DNA from: Lepisosteus oculatus
Taxonomy: Eukaryota > Chordata > Actinopteri > Semionotiformes > Lepisosteidae
Direction of reading: 5' to 3'
Length of the DNA stretch: 64,000 nucleotides
NCBI RefSeq assembly: GCF_040954835.1
Contig: NC_090698.1
Span: 67,773,284 to 67,837,283, forward strand
Under the pieces are notes generated by a model. That model searched no databases and was not told the origin of the DNA. It was given only the letters and a program-made list of their open reading frames with translations. Both the position numbers and the translations under genes were made by a program. Shown piece after piece: positions 35,351-46,960 of the stretch (its first letter is position 1; each line of letters begins with the position of its first letter).

Positions 35351-37083
35351 TTTTAGTGTCTTTTTACTTAAAGAATTGCCCTACAGCATGTCTGCTATTG
35401 AATAATGTAAAAGTCCAAGGAACGGAAGTAAAAAGTTGCACAGCTGAAGGAATATTTATGTCAAAGCTCAACCATGCTCTTACAAACCTTACTTCACTCT
35501 ATATCCTACTATAGAAAAAAGCATGTAGTATTTATGCAGCTGATTCAATTATTCTTATTTATTTTAAACCGGTAATATAAAAGAATTAAGATTTTAGTTG
35601 AGTAGATGTTCTGTGCAGTCTCAATATTATATAACATGGCTAACTTGTCAGTGGATGTCCGGAGTGGAAATTATTTTTCAATAGTTTTATTTTAATTGCA
35701 GCAACAAATAGATGGGATTAGTGTTATATAATAAGGAAAGGTCAATGGTGACACTAAAAGGAATATATACAGCATGTCTGCCTCCCAGAAATTTCCTTAA
35801 ACTCCCCTCAACTGGAATGTGAAAGAGGCACAGAGGGGACCTATGTCCCTTCAAAAAGCAAAAAAAGTCCCCGTACTGCTGGAAATGAAATTAACTCTTT
35901 CTGAATCTCACTTTCTCTGTGGATCATTTTGAGATAACTGGAAACTTGCTAAGTTAATCAAATGTCTGTATTTTGTGTGCAGAATCCCAGCTTCCCTCAT
36001 GCCTTGGGCTACACACTTGCACTCTTGGCTGATCCTCCTGTGGTGAACAATGACGTCTGTCTTCCTCCAGATGGGGAACGTCACTGGGAATGCAACACAG
36101 AGGAAAATGGGGAGAAGCGAACTGTATTTTCATTAAGTTCATTCCATGCTATTTTCTAATTTGGCGATATATTCATACCCTGTTTCTCAGTGCTTTTATC
36201 ATTCTCTCAAACTTTGGTTAAAGCAACTACAGTTAAAAAAAATAATTAACCTGCACAGGTAGCAGAACATTAGCCAAGGACATGCAGGGCACAAAGTCTC
36301 ATTTCGAAGAACTGTTATCCCTTGGCTTCAGTTGGCAGCATTATTTTAAAAATCTAACTGAAAGTTATACTGTAGTACTACCTACTGTATATCACATATT
36401 AATTGCATTTGGTTTCCTTTGGTAAGCATTTTGGTTATCCTTAGGGGAATGGATTTGTACTGAATACTTGTTGGCCAGGTAAAGTTCAGCAATAAAAAAT
36501 ACCAGCCTCATTAATAATCAATAATCCAGATTTGATTATTAAGAGTTCCTCTGTCATTTTTCTGCTTGAAAAAATTATAGAACTGTTGCCATCAAGATTG
36601 CAATAAACATCTACTGGAGCCAAAATGGGAAGTGATGTTAATGGTGTTCCTGCCAAACAGAACTTTTTGAACTGCCACATTAAAAGATGTACTGTATATT
36701 GTTTGTTATGGAATGGAATGTCGTATGAGTTGTAGCTTGAAATATGAACATTTGTATTTGAAGTATCTTATTTTTTTGAAGGATCTCACACTTTTGAACA
36801 CCCACTTTTCACTGAATCATTTGAGATGGGTGTTATCGTATTAGTTGTAACGAGCTCAGATATGTTAAAAGCTACTGATAAATACATTATTACTAAGATA
36901 TTGTATAGATATGGTATTTTTACTGCATTTTTACAGATTTCACTGGGATGAAGCAGCACAAATCTCTTTGCGTAAAGGTCAAACTGAGCCAATACCATAA
37001 GGCAGTGCATAAACAACAGCGGATTGCTACTTCTACCTAGATACCACCTAGATACTGTATGTCCATGATCATTTTCAGCTATC
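35351..37083. other. Intergenic; one orphan exon-like open frame
   Basis: Mostly AT-rich. At 35981-36159 a plus-strand frame follows a TTTGTGTGCAG acceptor-like sequence and encodes about 58 residues with no recognised family. The rest holds nothing I can support. Confidence 0.4.
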
Positions 37084-37088
37084 ATAGG

Positions 37089-37563
37089 TGTCACGAATCT
37101 CCCTCACGCAGGCAAGCGCTCCCGCATTCCCACGAGCTCTCCCAATACCAAACGTGCACATGTCAATCAGTCAATCCTCTACTTAAACCCTCATCTGTCC
37201 CCCCATCTGTCGACGACTTCTCTCCTGGACCTCGACCCCGCTTTTCCGACTACCGCTTTCGCCGCTTGATTTAGTACCTACGCCTGTTTTACGCTCTCTC
37301 GGTTCCTGACCCCAGCCAGTCTCTTCGTTTACGCCTCCGCCTGCCGATTCCACACCGACGCCTCTTCCACGCCTTACCGGACCCCGACCCCAGCCTGTTT
37401 ACTTAGACTACGCCTTCGCCTGTCGATTCAGTGCCTACGCCTTTACAATGCCTTCCCAGACGGACTCCAGCCTGTTTACTCCGACTATGCCTACGCCTAG
37501 CGCCAACCCTACCAAGGGCACCGCATTGGATCTCCATCCTCCGCGGTCAGTCCCTGCGAGACA
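37089..37563 (+). mobile_element. Solo LTR, family 2
   Basis: A 475-bp C-rich, CpG-containing block that begins TGTCACGAATCTCC and ends CCCTGCGAGACA. The exact 5-bp duplication ATAGG flanks it (37084-37088 and 37564-37568). Its body is built of degenerate repeats of a motif like CCTACGCCTGTTTAC. The preserved CpG content suggests it is fairly young. No gag/pol sequence adjoins, so a solo LTR is inferred. The open plus-strand frames inside are compositional. Confidence 0.82.
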
Positions 37564-37568
37564 ATAGG

Positions 37569-38300
37569 TTGATATGGCAATTCACTTCGATGACCAGAAG
37601 TAATCATCATCCCGATTTCTTATGGTAACTGCAGTAGGACGTAAAAACAACAACATCTGGACTGTGTTTCTCAAGCCTTCAGAGTACAGATGATACTGTA
37701 CATTCCAAGAGACACGTTGAAAGGTGAAATCATAGTGACAGTGCAGGTAGAACAGTGCTGGTAATAAAGAGCCCATTGCAGTGAGATCTTCCTTGTGTAT
37801 TTCCCAGCACTGTCCACACTTCTCATGACAGGGGTCCAATGTTTTAATGTAAAGCACAGTGAAAGATAAAGTCAAACTTTAAAGCTTTTTTCAACCCTAT
37901 CTCGGCCTGAACAGAATGCTCATTATGTACCCCCATTTGAACATTTTTGATTTTTTTTTACAGTGATGTTTTCTTATTGGATATGGACTTGGTAGATTGG
38001 ATATGCTACCCAAACATACTGGTGGAGGTACTTCCTAGGTTTCCTTAAAAAACTGCTGGAAAAGATGGTTGTTACTAAGTACCACATAGGCTGGGTGGGA
38101 TAATTATTCTCTGTTCAATTGTAACCATTCCTATGTTCAAAATCAATCTAGGGCCTGTGTACAGTATGTCCTACAAGTATATCAGATGTTTTTAGGAATT
38201 GAAAAACAGAATTATTTTTCAAAGAAAACATATTAGATTAAGGAAAAAAGAAACCACTTTTGCAGTGAATACACTACGTGCTTGATGAAAATGAGAGTAT
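37569..38300. other. Intergenic, nothing recognised
   Basis: No repeat or gene recognised. The minus-strand frame at 37582-37875 (97 codons) has no known motif. Confidence 0.45.
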
Positions 38301-38697
38301 TGTAGCGCCCTCGCTGGGTGTCCTCGCAGATGCACACACAGCTAATATATGCGCCGCAGTGCTGGCTGGGAGCCGGGGGACGGACTGAGGGTCCGCAGGC
38401 TGACCGCTAGCTGATCCTGATGATCTAAATAGTGGTTAATAAAGAATCTGTACATACTGTAGCTGGTTGTTGTTTACCCCTGTTTCTTCCCAAGACCCGT
38501 ATCCACCCTGAGTTTATGTACGGTACATGTTCTCCTTGCTGCCCTTGTGTGCTTAACCCCCTGTTGAGACAGTTTTTATGGTCTCTGTTGGCTGATTGCT
38601 GCTAGATAGAGGTTCGTAATAAAGAGTGTGTGTGCTACTCAAGAGCTTGTCATGTTTATTTCCTGCACGAAACCATTAGCCGCTACAATATGTTTTC
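38301..38697 (+). mobile_element. Probable solo LTR, family 3
   Basis: A 397-bp GC-richer block that begins TGTAGCGCCC and ends GCCGCTACA, giving seven inverted terminal bases (TGTAGCG/CGCTACA). Two AATAAAG motifs (near 38440 and 38611), each followed by a GT/T-rich stretch, look like polyadenylation regions of an LTR. The flanks GTAT/ATAT agree at 3 of 4, so the duplication is imperfect or the boundary is off by a base. Confidence 0.6.
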
Positions 38698-39308
38698 ATC
38701 ACTAGACACCAGTTCATTTAATTCCCTGGCAGACTGCATATGTACTTCTTAAATGCTGTCAAAAGGAAGAGATGTTAAATTATAATCCCATGCCAGGGAA
38801 TGGGGTCATGCTCAAAAGCATCAATAAATCAATTTTTTTTTATTTTGTAATTATAGTAAAATAATTATTGTATAATAGTTTCCTGTAATGCTTAGTATTA
38901 GAGTACCAAAACTACATTGAAGAAATAGTAATGAAAGTAGCAAATCTGAAATTAGTTTCTTAATTAGACAATCTCTGTCTTGGTCTCAGATCTTCCATAT
39001 GGTGGTCCTCAACAACAATCATCTTGCTGATCATCTATAACTGTGAGAGAAGGAGCTTATCAGCAAATGCACAATTTGAATTTCCTCTAATAATTAAAAC
39101 ATTACTGCAATACATGCACCTGGTCTGCTTGGTCTGCTGGTCTGCTTAATCCAGCTAGTACATTGACTCTTTATTCCCTTATTTTCTAACAACATACAGT
39201 ACAGTGTTTCATTTCTCTTGGTGGTGAGTAAAAAAACAATGCAAACTCAAGATAAGACTTCTCGTTGATGCACAAGGCTGATTCACTAGGAATAACAACA
39301 CCCAAGAC
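38698..39308. other. Intergenic, nothing recognised
   Basis: AT-rich spacer between two LTR-like elements; no feature supported. Confidence 0.45.
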
Positions 39309-39313
39309 TAAAG

Positions 39314-39663
39314 TGTCATGAAAGGATTATGGAATAAAACAGGGTGCAGTCCAAAATCCAATACCGGGAGATCCAAAGCCAAAGACAAACACAGGGATCA
39401 AGCGCTCCAAGCCCCGGACTCAGACGGTCAGGACGCCGTTCTGAAGACTATGCCGTCAGGTCTGTTCTGGACCCGTGGGTAGGCGGGCTTCCGGGCGTCC
39501 ACTTCCAAATGCTGACCTCAGAGCTTAAGGGGGAAAAGGTACGTAATAAAACTAAAATACAAAAGGGTTGGATGCAAGATCACCAGATCACCAAGATAAA
39601 ACCAGAAGAGACCTGTCCTGGTAAACCCCTCTGTTTGTAAACTGTCACTCAAGTCTTAGTCCA
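39314..39663 (-). mobile_element. Solo LTR, family 4
   Basis: A 350-bp block running TGTCATGAAAGG...CTTAGTCCA on the plus strand. It is flanked by the exact 5-bp duplication TAAAG (39309-39313 and 39664-39668). Read on the minus strand, it ends in ...TTTTATTCC...TTTCATGACA, comparable with the end of family 1 (...AAAGAACTGTTC..TGACA), which is why I give it minus orientation. No internal retroelement sequence adjoins. Confidence 0.72.
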
Positions 39664-39668
39664 TAAAG

Positions 39669-40604
39669 TGTATGATATTTATTCACATTTTAGGGCAGCA
39701 CAGCTGAAGTTCAGTGTAGCCAAACTATATTTAATAGAATGTCAACCAAAAACCATGATATACCATAATATGATGGATGATTTAATCTTTAATGTTTCAC
39801 ATTTGATGTTTTGGTTAACTTAAGACATAACTTATTTTTCCCTACATTTTGGCATCAGATGCCAGTTTTAGTTCTCTACATTTAATGGTTTGTTTATTTT
39901 GTTAGCACAAAGGGCTCCAAAGTTGTTATATTTTAACAGAAGAACTGCATGTAACAGCTTAACATGACCTTTGCCCCCAACACACAAAGTCATGACAATC
40001 CATAAAACCAAACCCAAAGTAAGACTAGAATTAAATCTACATGTAACAATGTCTAACGCAGAGATCTAATGTATAATTACAGTCAAAGCAAAAGTCTTCA
40101 ATGAAGGGATTCAGGTTTGCTTTTGACACTACACATCCAACTAACACATGATGTAAACAAAGCATTGTTGTAAGACTGCAGTTTTGTAAGGACAAATATA
40201 AAATATTTCTAATATCTTAATAACATCTAGTACATACTGTATATATATTTCGTGTTTTAAATAGATAAATATACGAATACATTATTTGAGCTTTATTAAC
40301 CTTGTAATGTTCAGATGCAATTTCAGTATAACCACCAACATTTGTATCTGATTATTTAAAGTCACTATCTCATTAAGAGGACAAAATAAATTCACAATTT
40401 TCCCAGATGAATCACAGAGTGGTTTACAGTTTGTGTAAAAAAGCCATGATTCCAAGACAGAAAAAGTATATTCCAACATGCACAAGTGAAAAAAGCAATT
40501 GGAATCATCAAGAGAGAGACAGATAAGAAAGTTGCAATAGCGATGTGAAATTATATAAAGTGTATTATAGGACTAAACCAGAAAATAAAAACAATAGATG
40601 GTAC
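39669..40604. other. Intergenic, nothing recognised
   Basis: AT-rich; no coding or repeat signal supported. Confidence 0.45.
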
Positions 40605-41100
40605 ACTTGTACAATGCACTAGCAATAACTAATTTAGAACCCTGTGTCTAATTTTGGTTGCCAACATGCAAAAAAAGTCCTGCTGCTCTTAGATCAGTCT
40701 AGAGAAGATCAGCCATTTAATGGCTCAAAGGCATATCCTGCACTGATAAATTCAAAAACTTAAAATACTTTTTTATTCTTGAACAGACAAAACTATGAGG
40801 TGACCTGTTCAAGCTTTTAAAATCCTGAAAGACACTGAAAAATCAACAGTGAAACATGAGGTAGAAAAAGTGGTAACTATGCAGGAATGCACTATATTTT
40901 ACACTGAAAAAATCAGTTGTTTTTTTTGCACATATGACTATGAGAGTCTGGATCTCGGGATCCCCAATCATGTTGTTGAAAATGATACCCTAGCTTCATT
41001 GAAGAAATGAAGGCTTGAGGTCATTAGAATAATTATTCTCTGAGAATCTTTACTAGAGAGGAGTTCTCTCATTTGTAACATTTGTTCTTCTGTTCTTAAC
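40605..41100 (+). repeat. CR1/L2-like LINE 3' region, old copy
   Basis: In order: 'accctgtgtctaattttgg', 'ttgccaacatgcaaaaa', 'agatcagtctagagaagatc', 'atgaggtgacctgttcaag', 'cttttaaaatcctgaaag', 'gagagtctggatctcggg', 'aatgataccctagcttc', ending 'ctctcatttgtaacatttg' and 'ttcttctgttctta'. This is the longest relic here of the LINE family whose ends lie at 5925-6153 and 44105-44320. It is too mutated to encode protein. Confidence 0.7.
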
Positions 41101-41504
41101 TGTAAAAGCAGAACAAAAAGTTAGGAGATAAGGAATTATAACAGAAGATTAAAAATAAATAATAAACATGATTAATTTGAACATGGATTTTTATAATAGA
41201 CATGTATAGAGTATTATTCAATTACCTCTAACTGGGACATTCCTGCTCTTTGTAAGGATGAGAATTGGACCCACAGGTCAGAGAATGACAAGGGTACAGT
41301 ACATAATAAGGAGGACACAGCTGAAGTAGTAAACTATAGTCAGTCAATCTTCTTTTACGGGTAATGTTATAGAAATACTTATAGCTTAACCAAGAATACT
41401 TAAGCAATTTTAAGAGATGCCAAGCATGGATTATGAAACAGAAAGTCTTAACTTGCTTATCAGAATGATTTTACCAAAGAGAGACCGTGACACAAAATAC
41501 AGTC

Positions 41505-41690
41505 AAACTAAAACTAGTAAAACTATTCACCCCCTTGGATTTGTTCACACTTTGTTTTGTTACAATATGGACCATAATGTATTGAACTGGGATTTATGTC
41601 ATTGAGCTACACTTTTATTTTGGCAATTAATTTACATGTCTCTGCAGAACTTTGTTTTGACTTTAACACAATAGAGTGTTTCGTATACAT
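41505..41690 (+). mobile_element. DNA-transposon end fragment, Tc1/mariner-like (tentative)
   Basis: Contains 'actattcacccccttggat', 'ttgttcacactttgttttg', 'ttacaatatggaccata' and 'gggatttatgtcattgagc'. This resembles the terminal region of a common fish DNA transposon ('attcaccccc..ttggattttt...gttgtgttacaa'). No transposase frame is present. The superfamily is from memory of the terminal sequence and is tentative. Confidence 0.45.
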
Positions 41691-42350
41691 CAATGACCAA
41701 ATCCTAAATCCCCTCTGAGAGAAGATTGCATACTTATCTTCCTTCTCAGTTGCCTTTTTTTACTACATTCCACTAATACGGTCAACACTAGTGATTTCCT
41801 ATTCACTCAGTTGCATTCCATTTCTTATACTCTTCAATAATGTCTCTTAATCAGTTAACACTGGAGAATTCAACTCAATTACCTCCACTACAGTGACTTT
41901 TAACTCAAAGAGACACTGAGCACTGAATTCATCTTAACCTCCAGTACCCAGTTCTCAATCTTCACTTCAATAAACACTAGTATAATCAAATCATCCAGCT
42001 GATCCTGTGTGGCCAAGGACAGCACTCATTCATCAGCTTGGGCCCTTGACGCAGCTGGATTGTTTTCTCTTTAATGATGCTAATCGTATGCCACAGGGAA
42101 TAGTCAGGATTGAATCTGTATCATCTCTTCTCCTCCTATCCGAGGAACGTATACTGCTACTCTAACAGCCCATGTCCAGCTCCATCAGGTCCCAAAGCCT
42201 CCGATCATCCCCGTTTCATCTGGCCCAACCTGGTCCTCTACAGCAGATTTCATCTTCATTGAGACTGGCAAATAATCAGACTCTTTGTCCAGCACCTCTC
42301 ACACTCCATGGGACAGACAGATACTGAAGCTATACATTCTTTTTTCTTTC
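41691..42350. other. Intergenic, nothing recognised
   Basis: No supportable repeat or gene. A C-rich stretch at about 42120-42290 has short open frames only. Confidence 0.4.
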
Positions 42351-42423
42351 TGCCTCATGTTCAAAATGCAGGCAGCTAAGCAGGTTCCTACTAAGCAAGT
42401 GTGCTGGGACAGATCAGCCAGAA
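42351..42423. repeat. 73-bp dispersed repeat, copy 1
   Basis: From TGCCTCATG to TCAGCCAGAA, this matches 48909-48981 with only about three differences ('caggttcctact' versus 'caagttcatact'). Both copies follow a T-rich tract. The family is unknown. Confidence 0.7.
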
Positions 42424-42814
42424 GTATCATAAAGTATCATAAACTCACTGAGTCTCAAAACCTCCTACATGTAGCTGTTCATGCTTCTTAATTCAGGGGA
42501 CTGATTAAGTCAGTGAAGAGCCTCATGTGAAATCTCACTCCATCTGAATGTTAATCACTCATGTTGATCAGGTGTGCTTCATTTCACAGTTTTTTTTCCC
42601 TTAACAGGTGGCCTTGCCTCAATGCCACTTCTCACTACTTCACAAGCTTAGGCTTTGGATCTGACTGTTCACTACAGGTAATGGTTTCGTTAATTACATT
42701 TAAAGTTGATAAGTGCAAAGAGTTCTAGGCAGGAAGCAGAAACCTGCACTGAAAATATCACAAGGGCAATTCTGAACTGTGGGAAGGCACAGATCAAAGG
42801 GGGGGTAGATTCTG

Positions 42815-42975
42815 TTATGTTATGAGAACATAAAATAATGTTACACATGAGAAGAGGACATTCTGCGGCTTGGTAGTAGTTAATTTAAAATTGTTTAATC
42901 GACCAATTTATGCAATAACAGTATCTCCTAATTTCAGAATTTTGAAATGTAGGAAAAGATGAGGAAACTATTTCC
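42815..42975 (-). repeat. CR1/L2-like LINE 3' end, inverted relic
   Basis: The plus strand reads 'ttatgagaacataaaataatg', 'acacatgagaagaggacattc', then 'ggcttggtagtagttaattt'. This is the reverse complement of the usual '...gaggccattcggcc...' LINE terminus. Short and diverged. Confidence 0.6.
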
Positions 42976-44104
42976 TCACAATGACATGTGGCAAATTCTT
43001 TTTTGCAGCAATAGGATTTGCCAGCTGTCATAAACAATTTACTACAAAACCCCTAGGTACATTGGAGTACAGCCAATGGAATACAACTCCCAGATTTCCT
43101 GGCAGTGTTGTGCGTATATACACGTCAGAAATAAAGTATATTCATGTTTCCGATAATGTCCGATTCAATGCAGAGTGTTTTAATTATCTTTTGCATACTC
43201 TAGCGTTCATTTAACGATGCTTTGCATGTCCAGGCAGATGAAAATGAAAGATGTAAGCCAACGTTAGGCTGAGTAGGAAGCAACCCTTTTTTGTTTTATG
43301 TAGTTAAGTAATATGTTAATAGACTGGATTTTTCTTCAGAAATCTAAACTGGATTTACTGATTCCAAGCACAAGTGATATTTAAACTTTTTTTGTTAAAA
43401 TGTTTGCTAATCTACTTGAATTGTAGTGTTGTAAACAATACATACTGTATGTCTCAGGATCACCTTTCCTCTAGAGAAGATACAGTATAATACTGTATAT
43501 TTCCAAAGCATATTTTAATATGGCATCATGCCAAGTGAATCTATGATGCTAAAACAAATGCCACTACCTCTTATGTATACGTTATGTCATTTTTGCATGT
43601 CTCTGTAAAGAATGTGATTATTGTTGTGTTAACAAAGGTACGACACAAAGAAGTTGCTGACACTAACTTGGCCATTTTTTTTCTACCAACACACACACAT
43701 GAAATTTTGTGAGCTGGCATGTACTGTAGTGTCCTGTCTCCTTATGCGTGCCCTGCAGGCACCAGAGCACAAATGCAACATTAAACCATACTGTAACACT
43801 TGTAAGATCTTGTGTAGCAGTCACAGTACAAATACATTACTGTATGAAGCTATTATGCAGTCACATTCAAGTCACATCTTACCAATATATTTTTGCTTCC
43901 ACTAGTATAGGCTACTGTATATTTGTCCTTCATATAGAAAATATTTGGAGAAATAGGCTTACAGAACTATTGAGTTTAATTTCTCCAGGTAAATCTATAT
44001 ACAGAGTTAGGCAGCATAAGCTTCCTCTTCAAAGCAATGTGGTGAAAATAGTTAATCCAAATGCTTTAGTATGCACCAAAACAACTTCCAAAATTTAATT
44101 CAAG
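42976..44104. other. Intergenic, nothing recognised
   Basis: AT-rich with frequent TACTGTA words. The overlapping plus-strand frames at 43654-44098 lack any recognised domain. Confidence 0.45.
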
Positions 44105-44320
44105 TGATGTTACGCTTATGCTATCAATAAGACCTCATTCAGAATATTGTGCTTAGTTTTGGTCATCACACCACAAAAATGATATTGTAGCCTTAGAAAA
44201 TGTTAAAAGAAAAGTGACAGGAATGATCCCTGGTCTCAGAGCACTATCTTATAAAGACGTAAGAGATTCAGTTTAGAGATGTGAACCAAATATATAAGAT
44301 CTTAAGAGTTAATTAAATCC
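44105..44320 (+). repeat. CR1/L2-like LINE relic
   Basis: Reads 'agacctcattcagaatattg', 'tgcttagttttggtcatcac', 'gtagccttagaaaatgtt', 'gacaggaatgatccctgg' and 'gtaagagattcagtttag'. This matches the LINE coding-end pattern 'LEYGSVVW..HH...LE..QR.A..MIPGL', now full of stops. Confidence 0.65.
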
Positions 44321-44802
44321 TATGTAATAATTATTAATTGCTTAAATTTGTTCAGTTCTATTTATACCAAAGTGCTTTGCATACACATAGGGACCCACTT
44401 CATTCATCACTGAAGTGCACAATTGTGAACCAGCAACTCCAGTGTAAAATGAGAAATTTGTGAAGGCCACAATTAGCTCCACCAAATGTGGCTGATTTAC
44501 CACTCCTCCATCCTCTAATTGTTTGTGAAAATTGGTACAGTACATTATTTTATATTTGTATTCTGTTTCTCTTTTCCTTTGAAAGCACGATACAGCAGAT
44601 GAACAACCAATAGTGAAGTGAGATGCTTGCTGGGCGTGCAAACTGAACTTCAGTCTTGAGACTGTATATGACATGACACCCTTGTTTGGAGTTAGTTTGT
44701 AGATTCCACAGATTCTCATTCAGCATTCAGTTTTCAGCAAGTGTTTCAATTATCGTGTCCTTTAGCTTACAGTCAACCTAAAGTTCCATGTTGAGGTCAT
44801 AC

Positions 44803-45272
44803 TGTCAGGAACAGTTCTTTCTGGGCCCTATGCAGACGACACTATGCAGAGAAGTGAGGAAACACTGGGGGAAAAGTCATGCAGGAGACGGGAATGGAGA
44901 CAGGGGGCGTGTCCTTGGTGCTCAGGTGTCCAGGGGGAGTGAGTCCAGGGCAAACAATCCAGGAAGAAGTCCAAATGGGGAATCCAAAACACAAGCATAA
45001 ATCCATGACCAGGCGATCCATCCAGGAGATTAAAAACGGGAACCGGGTCAGGACCGGTGGGGGGAACAGGAACAGAAAGTTAAAAACATAATGGAGCCAG
45101 AAGTATCCTGGGCTCACATGAATCGGAAGTCAATGTAGAGCCCCGATTATCGTCTGCGTCTGGCTTTTAAGGGGGAACTGAAAAGGGGCTGGAATAAGGA
45201 ACAGGTGCGGGGAATGAGGCAGAACGAGGAAGGGCTGGAGCGCCCTTAAGAGGAGAGGTCGCGATCGTGACA
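44803..45272 (-). mobile_element. Solo LTR, family 1, copy 3
   Basis: A 470-bp inverted copy of 845-1334 and 9323-9804. The plus strand starts TGTCAGGAACAG and ends CGATCGTGACA, with five inverted terminal bases. It is flanked by the exact 5-bp duplication CATAC (44798-44802 and 45273-45277). On the minus strand it shares 'ctcctcttaagggcgctcc' with copy 1. The frames inside it are not genes. Confidence 0.88.
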
Positions 45273-45277
45273 CATAC

Positions 45278-46484
45278 TATACATAGAAGAAACATGACAT
45301 TGCATGTTTGTTTGGTAACAACTACTTGAACAATACCTTATTAAGATATTAAGATAAGAGTCTTTGAGTTAGAATTTCCAATATGACTCACCGGCCTCTG
45401 GTTTAAATGCTGTTCCAGCCTCTGCTAAATAGACTCACTACATGTTAAGCTCTGTAACCAATAGATATCATGGACCCCATGCGAATACTGTAATTACTAG
45501 TGCCCTCTCACGTAGAAGTAGAGGGAGAAGGGAAAAGGACATGGAGAAAAGCCAGGTGTACTTAACCAAATCGGGGATCAGTAAGTTGTCAAGTTTCAGA
45601 CACAGGTCAGAAAGCCGGAGGATCATTATAACAGCGATGGTCAGGTGTTGCTTGAAAAGTGAGGGACAGGAGCTCCACTGGTAAAACCAATACTGAGCAC
45701 TGAGATGACAGAGGTGAGCCCTTAAGTATGCTGGGAGGCAGAAGGTTCGGTGAAGGGTGAGAAGTGTAATTGGATGATTAGTTAATGTAGCGATATTTGC
45801 GAGAAGGTGTCTGATTTTCTGTGGTCGTGAGAATCAGGTGGCGTCTGTGGGAAAGTTCAAGTGTGGTCTTGACACTGCACTCATACTGTATGTGTTTTTC
45901 CTAGCTCCATCTTTGTGGTGTACTGTTGCCAGAGTTGTTCCCGATGGGTCAAATGTCTTTTCCGTTTATGTCTTAAGGGCAGCTTCACAATTCTCCAGCT
46001 CAGGAACAGCTGCCATTCCATTATTTTACAGTTCCGCCTGTATCAATCTTAATTCAACTTCTGTTGTTCATATGCTTGAGCGTGAAAGATGCAGCTGTTA
46101 GAATGTCTGATTCTGTCACAAATCTGTAACCCATGTGAAAAGGTTAGCGCATAGATACTGTGCAGTATATTAAGATGTCTGCTTCAAACACTTCAATTTT
46201 TGTTCATTCAGCTCCAAGCTGTAAACTGTCACATGGAGAAGCTCTTACTAGCTAAGATTCTGATTTGTATGTGCTTGTCAGGTGGTATTTCCCATGTACC
46301 ATCACACTTATTCCCTTAATTACAGTATATTCTATTTTGAAAAGATTAGGTCAACAAATGACTAGGTCAAACTAAGGATAACAAATTATGGCAAGAAAAA
46401 AAATATTTTTCACATTACCTGGAGAATAGAAATGATATGTTAACATGAGCACTTCACTGTTTGGTGAATAACCTCTTCAAGTTC
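45278..46484. other. Intergenic, moderately GC-rich part unassigned
   Basis: Bases 45440-45860 are GC-richer and resemble no family recognised here. The frames (80 and 87 codons) have no recognised motif. The rest is AT-rich. Confidence 0.4.
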
Positions 46485-46960
46485 ACCATTTTCCATTTTG
46501 TATCTGTAGCTTTTGTTTGCCTACTTGTATGCCCCACACCTGTTCCCCATTAAACATTATCTGCCAGGTATTTGCCCAGTGGTAAATATTATCCTTATGT
46601 TTTTTATTTATTTTGCTACTCCTAGTGTTTGCGTATTGTTTGCAAATTTGACTACTTCACTAAATATGCCACAACCTAGATAATAAAAATTAGTCAACAT
46701 TAAGTCTTAGTACAGATATTTGTGGTACTCCATTATATCACCTCAGTGTGAGCACCCATTCCTTATCTGTATTCTGTGTTTTATATTAACCAATTCTTTT
46801 TAAAGAATTTCAAACACACTGTACACTTTCCCTGAATGTTTGCTGCCTATAAAGTAAAAATGAAATACTTCTCCATCATCTTCCTTCCCAAGCCACACTT
46901 CAGTTATTCCTACTGTATATACTGTACCTATAGATACCTGTTTGTGCAGCAGTCCTGAAA
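46485..46960. repeat. Possible ancient interspersed repeat
   Basis: The stretch 'gtttgcaaatttgactac', '...ttagtacagatatttgtggt', 'actccattatatcacctc', '...attaaccaattc' resembles an old dispersed fish repeat with a 'gatccctgtggaactcc' core. No second copy lies in the window, so this rests on memory of the pattern. Confidence 0.35.

Noticed and set aside
37089..37628. Proline/threonine-rich frames as coding exons
   Set aside because: Their limits do not match the sequence; the composition comes from a C-rich LTR with exact target duplication.
42351..42423. 5S-like 'cagctaagcaggttc' as a 5S gene
   Set aside because: Only a short word matches 5S rRNA; the rest of the 73-bp repeat does not.
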